A stretch of 5,214 nt of DNA from contig CALTXS010000093.1 in NCBI GenBank assembly GCA_943913335.1, positions 1-5,214 on the forward strand, read 5' to 3'. Below, piece after piece: positions 1-5,214 of this stretch (positions are counted from its first letter, which is position 1; each line of letters starts with the position of its first letter). The notes beneath the pieces were generated by a model. It had not been told where the DNA came from, made no database searches, and saw nothing but the letters and a program-made list of their open reading frames with translations. Source of the stretch: an uncultured Lysobacter sp. (GTDB lineage: Bacteria > Pseudomonadota > Gammaproteobacteria > Xanthomonadales > Xanthomonadaceae). The translations under genes were made by a program, and so were the position numbers.

Positions 1-909
1 GTGCAGGAGTTTCTGTCGTCGGGTACCGGCACGTTCCGTCTGCAGGAACAGTTGCAAGCCGGTTGGCAGCTGACGGCGCTAAATTGCAGCCTGCAGGGCT
101 CCACGGGCGCGCTCACGGTCAACAGCACCGATCTGGCCACCGGTACGCTCAATGCAACGGTCGCGGCAGGTTCCGACGTTCTGTGTAAGGCGACTAACGT
201 GCGTGTTCCGCACATCACCATTAGCAAGGAATCGTTCGGCGACGATGGCTCATTCGAGTTTGCAGCCGGTACCAATGGCTTGCCGAGCTCGCTGATTCTG
301 ACGACTGGCGGTTCGGGTTCGCCCTATACCGCCAGCTCCACGGCGTATAAGGTGGCCGATGTGATGGCCGATGCGACCATCACCGAGGTGGTGCCGGCGG
401 GTTGGACGCTAAACGGCATGCAGTGCGTACGCAATGACGGAGGCAGTGCGGTTTCGGTTAGCAGTAGCGGCTCGACGCTGACCATTCCTTCGAGTGTATT
501 GCAGGAAGGCAACGATCTCACCTGTACGTTCACCAACACCAAGCAGACCCGTCTGACCGTCGTCAAAGATGCACGGGGCGATGCAGCGAGCTTCCCGTTT
601 ACGGTGACCGTTGCCGGTACGCCGAGCTCGTTCCCGTTGACGACGTCGACGTCGAACTCCACCGCGCAACAGGTGATCGACAACATCACTCCGAACGTGG
701 CGATTACGGTCAGCGAAGATAGCAGCGGGTTCCCGACCGGTTGGAGCTTGCCCCCGGGCGGTATTCAATGCGTCAACAATCCCGGCGGCACCGTGGGCAG
801 CACGCTGGTCGGAGCGACTCCGAGTCACGTTCCACCGTTCCGCGGCGGCTCGATTAGCGGTCAACTGGTCGCCGGGGCGGATGTCACCTGCACGTTTACC
901 AATAATCAG
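1..909 (+). repeat. Super-repeat copy 1: three prealbumin-like modules (first one truncated)
   Basis: This copy covers modules R0 (residues 1-69), R1 (70-182) and R2 (183-303). It corresponds module by module to residues 304-637. Anchors include GWQLTALNC at 21-29 (GWELTDANC at 372-380), TNGLPS at 91-96 (441-446) and PSSVL at 163-167 (510-514). The offsets of 351, 350 and 347 residues show that order and spacing are kept. Identical DNA words survive, for example the 15-mer accaatggcttgccg at 271-285 and again at 1321-1335. R2 is longer than the others between its two Cys (257 and 297, against the usual 33-residue spacing). Confidence 0.7.
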
Positions 910-2214
910 AACGCGACGGGTCGCATCGTCAAGAAAGCCATCGGTGGTGACAGCAGTTTCGAGTACGACTTGTATATCAACGTGACGTCTCCCGCGGGAC
1001 CGCCTGCAGGGACCTATCCCGTAATAACAGCGGGCGGCACAGGGACTATTGCAGCGCAATCATTCCCGGTGTTGTCGACGGGCAACTTTGTGGTGCAGGA
1101 GCGCGTCAAGGCGGGCTGGGAGCTCACCGATGCTAATTGCGTGCAGGACGGCGGTACGGGTCTGCTGAGCAACGTCGTGGTCAATGTGCCGGGCCGTTAC
1201 GTCTCGGGTCACGTGGAGCCGGGTGCGGCTTTGCGCTGCGACTTTACCAACGTGCGCATACCCACAATCAGCGTGATGGTGCAGTCCAACGGTGGGGTCG
1301 GTCCGTTCATCTTTAACGGAACCAATGGCTTGCCGTCCGCACAGACGAGCACAACCACAGCGCCCAATGTACCCACATTGGTGTTTACAGCGCCGGTGAC
1401 AGACGTCGGCACTGACACCCTCATTAGCGAGACGGTCCCGGCCAACTGGTCACTGACAAGCGCGCAATGCCTCGACTCCGATGGCGCTACGGTCACTGCA
1501 AGCCTGAGTGGTGGGCAGCTGACCGTGCCTTCGAGTGTGCTGATGAAGGGCAAGGACCTCACCTGTACGTTCATCAACAGCGCCCACGCCACGTTGAAGA
1601 TCGTCAAGGTGGTGCGCAATAACAACGGTGGAACCGCGGACGTTGCCGGCTTTAACGTCAACAGCTCGGCAGGCGCCCTGACGTTTACGGCGACGGGTCC
1701 GGTCAACTTCGAGACCACTTACACCTCGCAGGATCTGCACGTGCCGGCCGGTACGTACACCTTGGCCGAAGGTATGGTCACCAATTACGTCAACGGCGAA
1801 TGGGTGTGTACGGGTACGGGTGTGGTCAGCTTTGTGGGTCTGTCGGCCGGCGGCTATGTCGAGCTCGAGAGCGGTGCCGATGCCACCTGTTCCATCCTCA
1901 ATGACGATACGAGTCAGGCCGACATTGCCATCGTCAAGACGAACGCCAACGGCGGCGGCAATCTGATTTCGGGACAGAACACCACGTACAATCTAGTGGT
2001 GACCAATAACGGCCCGTCGTGGGGCAATGGTGTCATTCTACGCGATACGCCGTCACCAAACCTGTCCGACTGTGCGGTGACTCAATGCAGTGCAACGGGC
2101 GCTGCGCAATGTCCGGCGGATCTCACCCGGATTCTGGAGCCTGCGGGTGCGGCGATCTCGGCATTCCCGGCGAATACGCAACTGAACCTGACCGTCAGCT
2201 GCAAGGTGCAATGA
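1..2214 (+). CDS. Large secreted modular protein with prealbumin-like/CnaB-like repeats and a C-terminal DUF11 domain (5' end missing)
   Basis: This is the 3' end (737 codons) of a larger gene. The first residues align without gaps to an internal stretch beginning near residue 352, so the GTG at position 1 is an internal Val. I see six modules: residues 1-69 (partial), 70-182, 183-303, 304-419, 420-527 and 528-637. A full module has an opening strand around VxK, a Gly/Asp turn and an aromatic (GDxSFxF), a strand with Glu followed by AGW, a Cys about 7 residues after the Trp, and a closing strand such as CTFTN. Residues 638-737 resemble DUF11 (DIAIVKT, then VVTNNGPS, then LRDTPSP) with Cys at 691, 696, 704 and 734. 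Two Cys per module imply disulfides, hence an extracytoplasmic location. The chain ends just after the DUF11 domain, with no LPXTG motif or membrane anchor. The family matches the prealbumin-like surface proteins of Xanthomonadales and similar bacteria. An adhesive or structural surface role is inferred; no catalytic motif is seen. Confidence 0.85.
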   Translation: MQEFLSSGTGTFRLQEQLQAGWQLTALNCSLQGSTGALTVNSTDLATGTLNATVAAGSDVLCKATNVRVPHITISKESFGDDGSFEFAAGTNGLPSSLILTTGGSGSPYTASSTAYKVADVMADATITEVVPAGWTLNGMQCVRNDGGSAVSVSSSGSTLTIPSSVLQEGNDLTCTFTNTKQTRLTVVKDARGDAASFPFTVTVAGTPSSFPLTTSTSNSTAQQVIDNITPNVAITVSEDSSGFPTGWSLPPGGIQCVNNPGGTVGSTLVGATPSHVPPFRGGSISGQLVAGADVTCTFTNNQNATGRIVKKAIGGDSSFEYDLYINVTSPAGPPAGTYPVITAGGTGTIAAQSFPVLSTGNFVVQERVKAGWELTDANCVQDGGTGLLSNVVVNVPGRYVSGHVEPGAALRCDFTNVRIPTISVMVQSNGGVGPFIFNGTNGLPSAQTSTTTAPNVPTLVFTAPVTDVGTDTLISETVPANWSLTSAQCLDSDGATVTASLSGGQLTVPSSVLMKGKDLTCTFINSAHATLKIVKVVRNNNGGTADVAGFNVNSSAGALTFTATGPVNFETTYTSQDLHVPAGTYTLAEGMVTNYVNGEWVCTGTGVVSFVGLSAGGYVELESGADATCSILNDDTSQADIAIVKTNANGGGNLISGQNTTYNLVVTNNGPSWGNGVILRDTPSPNLSDCAVTQCSATGAAQCPADLTRILEPAGAAISAFPANTQLNLTVSCKVQ
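910..1911 (+). repeat. Super-repeat copy 2: three prealbumin-like modules
   Basis: This copy covers modules R3 (residues 304-419), R4 (420-527) and R5 (528-637). R3 matches R0 and R4 matches R1 clearly. R5 matches R2 more loosely, mainly in the opening strand (LKIVKVVR against LTVVKDAR) and the Cys in the closing strand. The Cys pairs are 380/413, 490/522 and 603/630. The 16-mer ctcacctgtacgttca at 1558-1573 also occurs at 517-532, 1041 bp away (347 codons). R4 differs from its partner in having no Lys in its first strand. Confidence 0.65.
1021..1458 (+). other. Patch of atypical codons inside the repeat protein gene
   Basis: Reading the gene in frame, ACA (Thr) occurs at 1027, 1039, 1264, 1351, 1357, 1375, 1387, 1399 and 1456. 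I find none elsewhere in codons 1-737, although Thr is very common and is written ACC or ACG. The only two ATA codons I see (1024 and 1258) are in the same stretch. The patch covers the middle of module R3 and most of R4, with a quiet interval at 1042-1257. It may mark a segment of different origin within the repeat region. Confidence 0.6.
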
Positions 2215-2218
2215 CGCC

Positions 2219-2251
2219 GAGTCAGGCGATGCACTTCGCGTCGCCTGACTT
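2219..2251. terminator. Hairpin between convergent genes, candidate bidirectional terminator
   Basis: Bases 2220-2232 pair with 2238-2250 around a 5-nt loop (ACTTC), giving a 13-bp stem whose core, gtcaggcga against tcgcctgac, is perfect. The pair 2230/2240 is a T-G wobble on the plus strand and becomes an A-C mismatch on the minus strand, so the structure is slightly better for the upstream gene. The stem starts 5 nt after that gene's TGA, and its far arm touches the stop codon of the convergent gene (2250-2252). Neither side has a clear U-tract, so a classical intrinsic terminator is not fully satisfied. It could instead protect mRNA 3' ends. Confidence 0.6.
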
Positions 2252-2612
2252 ATCGCAGGTGGAGCAGTACCAACGCGATGGCTGCCGGCAGTGCCTGGAT
2301 CCATAGGATCTTGCGGCTGGCGGTGGCTGCGCCGTAGAGGCCTGCCACCAGAACGCAGGTCAGAAAGAACACCTTGATGTAGAACGCCATCGGCTCAGAG
2401 GTCGTTAGCAGGCCCCAGATCAGACCGGCCGCCAGGAAACCGTTGTACAGGCCCTGATGGGCCGCCAATACCTTGGTCTGCTTGGCAAACTCGGCGGTCA
2501 TGTCGAATGCCTTCTGTCCCTTGGGGCCGGCCCACAGGAACATTTCAAGGATCAGGATGTAGATGTGGATGGCGGCTAAGAGGCCGACGAATAGTTGGGC
2601 GAGAGTATTCAT
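2250..2612 (-). CDS. DUF1304 family small integral membrane protein
   Basis: This is a complete 120-residue protein, the usual length for the DUF1304 family, whose biochemical role is unknown. Four hydrophobic segments are visible at about residues 4-26, 47-70, 77-96 and 101-118, so it is probably an inner-membrane four-helix protein. Family signatures are present: a His in helix 1 (H16), EMFLW at 23-27 followed by a GPKG turn, TKVLAAHQGLYNGFLAAGL at about 46-64, and VAGLYGAATASRKIL at about 89-103. The ATG at 2612-2610 gives the expected N-terminus directly before helix 1. No strong Shine-Dalgarno lies at the right distance; a GAGG sits about 15 nt upstream. The gene stands alone, convergent with the repeat protein gene and divergent from the peptidase gene, and a candidate promoter lies about 90-120 bp upstream. 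Family assignment is firm from the conserved blocks; no function is assigned. Confidence 0.92.
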   Translation of the reverse strand: MNTLAQLFVGLLAAIHIYILILEMFLWAGPKGQKAFDMTAEFAKQTKVLAAHQGLYNGFLAAGLIWGLLTTSEPMAFYIKVFFLTCVLVAGLYGAATASRKILWIQALPAAIALVLLHLR

Positions 2613-2703
2613 GAGCCCGTCATAAGGCCTCAGAATGCAGCGAGGCTCATCGGGCCGGCCATAGAAAGGATCGGGACCGGGAGCCGTCCGATCGCTCCAA
2701 ACA

Positions 2704-2733
2704 CTTGTAAGCGATTGAACTATTCAATGTCAA
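2704..2733 (-). promoter_or_regulatory. Candidate sigma70-type promoter for the DUF1304 gene
   Basis: On the minus strand, a perfect TTGACA (plus-strand 2733-2728) is followed by an 18-nt spacer and TACAAG (2709-2704), a 4/6 match to TATAAT. Transcription would start near 2697 and leave a leader of about 85 nt before the ATG. The -35 box is ideal, while the -10 and spacer are only fair. It is a prediction from sequence alone. Confidence 0.45.
2714..2728. promoter_or_regulatory. 15-bp palindrome, candidate operator in the divergent intergenic region
   Basis: ATTGAA-CTA-TTCAAT is a perfect inverted repeat with 6-bp arms and a 3-bp centre. It sits almost wholly in the spacer of the candidate minus-strand promoter, overlapping the first -35 base, where a bound dimeric regulator would block RNA polymerase. 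It lies about 80 bp upstream of the peptidase start codon, so it could also affect that gene. It is AT-rich in GC-rich surroundings. No known regulator is recognised from the motif. Confidence 0.4.
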
Positions 2734-2797
2734 CATGACTTCTGCCAGTGCACCGCCCCACCGGTTTGATGCTCCAATGGGAGATTATTTTTGACAC

Positions 2798-2803
2798 GAG
2801 GGG
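2798..2803 (+). promoter_or_regulatory. Ribosome binding site of the M16 peptidase gene
   Basis: GAGGGG lies 6 nt before the ATG at 2810. This is good Shine-Dalgarno sequence and spacing, and it fixes that ATG as the start. The choice agrees with the signal peptide that follows at once. Confidence 0.75.
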
Positions 2804-2809
2804 TAGGGC

Positions 2810-5214
2810 ATGCGCAGAAATTCACTGGCATTGAGCTTGGCGCTGGGGATTGGGCTGGCAACCGCGACCACGGCGACGGCGGTAGCAGCGACACCGGCCA
2901 AGGCCACGACGACGGCCAAAGCGTCTGCTGCGACTGCCGGTTTGACCAAGGGACCCTGCGTCCAGGGCGTGTGCGAATACACCCTGGCCAATGGCATGCA
3001 CGTCTTGCTGGTGCCCGATGCCAGCAACGGCCAGACCACCGTGAACATCATGTATGGCGTCGGTAGTGTGCAGGAAGGCAATGGCGAAACCGGCATGGCC
3101 CACTTGCTGGAACACTTGCAGTTCAAGGGCACGCCCAAGCACACTAATATCCCCGAGGAAATGAAAGCGCATGGCGTCAAGTACAACGCCACCACCTCGC
3201 TCGATCGCACCAATTATTTCGGTCAGTTCCCGGCCAGTGACAAGACGCTCGAGTGGCTGCTCGATCTCGAAGCCGACCGGATGGTGAACTCGTTCATTGC
3301 GCGCAAGGACCTGGACAGCGAAATGACCGTGGTCCGCAATGAGATGGAGAACGGCGAAAACAACCCGGTAAATGCAGCGCATGAGCGCCTGATGTCCACG
3401 GCCTACCTGTGGCACAACTACGGCAAGAATACGATCGGTGCCCGCAGCGACGTCGAGCAGGTTCAGATTCCTAATCTGCAGGCGTTTTATCGCAACTGGT
3501 ATCGCCCTGCCAATGCAACGCTGGTGATCGGCGGTCGGTTTAATCCCGATCTGGCATTAAAGCAAGTGCAGAAGGCGTTCGGCAACATCAAAAATCCGGC
3601 GCAGCCGCTGCCCAAGTACTACACCGTCGAGCCGACTCAAGACGGCGAGCGTCGAGTAGAGGTGCGCCGTCCGGGTGACATCAAGCTGGCATTTATCGGC
3701 TATCACGTACCTGCGGCGACTAGCCCCGATACGGCACCTTTGCAGGTGCTGAACAACATCCTCTCGTATCAGCCGACGGGACGACTGTACAAAGCGCTGG
3801 TTGAGACCAAGCTGGCCGTGCAGGCAGGTCTGGGTGCGCAGGCCTCGCGCGATCCGGGACTCGCTACCGGCATGGTGGTGGTCAGTAAGGACGGTGATGT
3901 CGCCAAGGCCGAGCAAGCCTTCGAGCAGATTGTAGAGAATCTTGCACAGAACCCCATCACGCAGGAAGAGTTGGATCAGGCGCAGCAACGCGTTGCCGCG
4001 AGCATTGCGCGTGCCGACGACGATGCCAATGCCACGGCGCTGGGATTGACCGGTGCCTTTGCACAAGGCGACTGGCGTCTGTACTTCTATCAGCGTGATG
4101 CCATCAGCAAGGTCACGCTGGCCGATGTGAACCGCGTCGCCAAGGCCTACTACCTGCCGAGCAATCGCACGGTGTCGACTTTTATTCCGGACGCCAATCC
4201 GCAACGGGCGGTGATTGCCGCCGCGCCGCTGGCCGCCGATGTGCTCAAGAACTACAAGGGGGGTGAGGCCAAGCAGGCCGGTGAGCAGTTCGATGGCACC
4301 CCGACCCACATTGAGAAGCGCGTCGAGCGACTGCAGCTGACGCCGACCCTCAAGGCCGTGCTGCTGCCGTACAAGACGCGCGGCGCCTCGGTACAGGTGG
4401 CGGGACAGTTCCGCTTCGGTAACGAAAAAGAACTGTACGGTGTGTATCCGAATGCCTTCGTCGGTGGATTGCTGATGATGGGCGCCAAGGACCTGACCCG
4501 TGACCAGATCTCCAAGCAACTGACGGCGCTCAAGGCCGGCGGTAGTGTCAGCGGTGGCAGCCAGTCCCTGAGCTTGCGTGCCGATGCACAACGCGACTCG
4601 GTCGTGCCGGTCATTCAACTGCTGACGCAAGTGGCCCGCACCGCTACGGTGCCGGATGCTGAGTTCGAGCAAGCGCGCACGCAAGCGATCACCTCGCTCG
4701 AGATGCAACGCCAGGAACCGCAGACCTTGGCCAGTGAAGCAATGGCAGCGCATTTCAATGTGTGGCCGAAGGGGCACCCCAGTGCTTACCGTCCGCTGGC
4801 TGAGCGCATCGCCGAGATCAAGGCGCTGAAGGTCGAGGATCTGCGTGCATTCAAGCAGCAGTTCTACGGCACCGCACAGGGCGAAGTGACGATCGTCGGT
4901 GACTTTGATCCGGCTGCGGTCAAGGCAGAGCTGAGCAAGGCCTTCCCGGGTTGGACCAGCAATGTGAAATACGCCCCGATCTCTACGCGTTACAACGCCA
5001 TCGCCCCGGTGACCGAGCGACTGAATGCACCCGACAAGGCCAATGCGTTCGTGCTCGCACGCGTGAACATGCCCTTGAATGATACCGATCCCGATTACCC
5101 CGCACTGCGCGTGGCCAACGACATCCTGGGTGGCAGCACGCTCAAGTCGCGTCTGGGCGATCGTCTGCGCCAAAAAGAAGGCCTGACCTACGGCGTCAGC
5201 TCCCAGATCCGCGC
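2810..5214 (+). CDS. Secreted two-domain M16 family zinc metallopeptidase (3' end missing)
   Basis: The frame is open for 801 codons to the window edge with no stop. Residues 1-26 form a signal peptide (Arg pair, hydrophobic core, AVA before the likely cut), followed by an Ala/Thr/Lys linker to about residue 46, so it acts in the periplasm or outside. The first M16 domain (about 55-208) has the inverted zinc motif H98-LLE-H102, within GMAHLLEH and followed by FKGT. E178 in VVRNEMENGENNP is the third zinc ligand, 76 residues after H102 as in mitochondrial processing peptidase beta. A first M16_C domain covers about 219-400. The second half (from about 500) is an inactive M16-like domain: the zinc-motif position reads GGLLMMG (552-558). 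Its M16_C part (from about 675) ends at the cut. R787 and Y794 in LRQKEGLTYG match the Arg/Tyr pair (R-x6-Y) that contacts substrate in insulin-degrading enzyme. Relatives are about 950 residues, so perhaps 150 are missing. Substrates are probably unfolded peptides; specificity is unknown. Confidence 0.93.
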   Translation, partial: MRRNSLALSLALGIGLATATTATAVAATPAKATTTAKASAATAGLTKGPCVQGVCEYTLANGMHVLLVPDASNGQTTVNIMYGVGSVQEGNGETGMAHLLEHLQFKGTPKHTNIPEEMKAHGVKYNATTSLDRTNYFGQFPASDKTLEWLLDLEADRMVNSFIARKDLDSEMTVVRNEMENGENNPVNAAHERLMSTAYLWHNYGKNTIGARSDVEQVQIPNLQAFYRNWYRPANATLVIGGRFNPDLALKQVQKAFGNIKNPAQPLPKYYTVEPTQDGERRVEVRRPGDIKLAFIGYHVPAATSPDTAPLQVLNNILSYQPTGRLYKALVETKLAVQAGLGAQASRDPGLATGMVVVSKDGDVAKAEQAFEQIVENLAQNPITQEELDQAQQRVAASIARADDDANATALGLTGAFAQGDWRLYFYQRDAISKVTLADVNRVAKAYYLPSNRTVSTFIPDANPQRAVIAAAPLAADVLKNYKGGEAKQAGEQFDGTPTHIEKRVERLQLTPTLKAVLLPYKTRGASVQVAGQFRFGNEKELYGVYPNAFVGGLLMMGAKDLTRDQISKQLTALKAGGSVSGGSQSLSLRADAQRDSVVPVIQLLTQVARTATVPDAEFEQARTQAITSLEMQRQEPQTLASEAMAAHFNVWPKGHPSAYRPLAERIAEIKALKVEDLRAFKQQFYGTAQGEVTIVGDFDPAAVKAELSKAFPGWTSNVKYAPISTRYNAIAPVTERLNAPDKANAFVLARVNMPLNDTDPDYPALRVANDILGGSTLKSRLGDRLRQKEGLTYGVSSQIR

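Noticed and set aside
640..657. Short gacgtc tandem/palindrome
   Set aside because: It falls inside a Thr/Ser-rich coding stretch (TTSTS) and is explained by codon repetition.
409..1059. Minus-strand open frames across the repeat protein (also at 324-689, 1209-1718 and 1450-1740)
   Set aside because: They mirror the repetitive sense gene. The translations are low in complexity (Arg/Thr/Val rich), and the sense strand is clearly coding.
2019..2306. A 95-codon plus-strand open frame running past the end of the repeat protein
   Set aside because: It overlaps the DUF11 domain in another frame and then runs antisense into the DUF1304 gene, crossing the terminator hairpin. It has no plausible product.
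2669..2693. An imperfect hairpin (GATCGG...CCGATC) in the leader of the DUF1304 transcript
   Set aside because: The stem has a bulge, and nothing ties it to a known riboswitch or attenuator. Chance pairing is likely in GC-rich DNA.
2791..2796. TTGACA upstream of the peptidase gene as a plus-strand -35 box
   Set aside because: It is only 14 bp before the ATG and next to the ribosome binding site, so a promoter there would start inside the coding region. I found no convincing plus-strand promoter between 2613 and 2809.
2822..3415. A 197-codon minus-strand open frame and overlapping shorter ones
   Set aside because: It is antisense to the signal peptide and zinc-binding region of the peptidase, with no motif or ribosome binding site to support it.
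3557..5173. A 538-codon open frame on the minus strand
   Set aside because: It lies wholly antisense to the M16 peptidase, whose frame shows clear domains and catalytic residues. The antisense translation is rich in Arg, Gln, Leu and His and shows no recognisable motif; it is a by-product of GC-rich codon choice.

Overview
The window looks like chromosomal DNA of a moderately GC-rich (about 60% by eye) Gram-negative bacterium. The gene types, namely a long secreted protein of prealbumin-like modules plus a DUF11 domain, a DUF1304 membrane protein and a secreted two-domain M16 peptidase, fit a gammaproteobacterium of the Xanthomonadales (Xanthomonadaceae or Rhodanobacteraceae). That placement is inferred from protein style and is not proven.

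Layout. (1) Positions 1-2214, plus strand, hold the 3' part of a large modular extracellular protein. It contains five and a bit Cys-paired beta-sandwich modules of about 110-120 residues, then one DUF11 domain and the stop codon. The gene begins upstream of the window; the GTG at position 1 is an internal Val codon. (2) A strong 13-bp hairpin at 2219-2251 lies between this gene and a convergent gene. (3) Positions 2250-2612, minus strand, encode a complete 120-residue four-helix DUF1304 inner-membrane protein. (4) A 197-bp divergent intergenic region (2613-2809) holds a plausible minus-strand promoter whose spacer contains a 15-bp palindrome. (5) From 2810 to the window end, plus strand, an open frame without any stop encodes a secreted M16 zinc metallopeptidase. 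It has a signal peptide, the inverted zinc motif HLLEH, the third zinc ligand and the C-terminal R/Y pair; only its last part is cut off.

The three genes are not one operon: gene 1 and gene 2 converge, while gene 2 and gene 3 diverge. No mobile element, CRISPR array, tRNA or rRNA is visible, and there is no clear multi-gene system. The most interesting material is inside gene 1. A three-module block is duplicated with a period of about 1050 bp. Its modules place Lys, Glu and Asn in the order expected of CnaB-type isopeptide domains and add a conserved Cys pair. A sharply bounded patch of otherwise absent codons (ACA, ATA) coincides with one module that has also lost the Lys.
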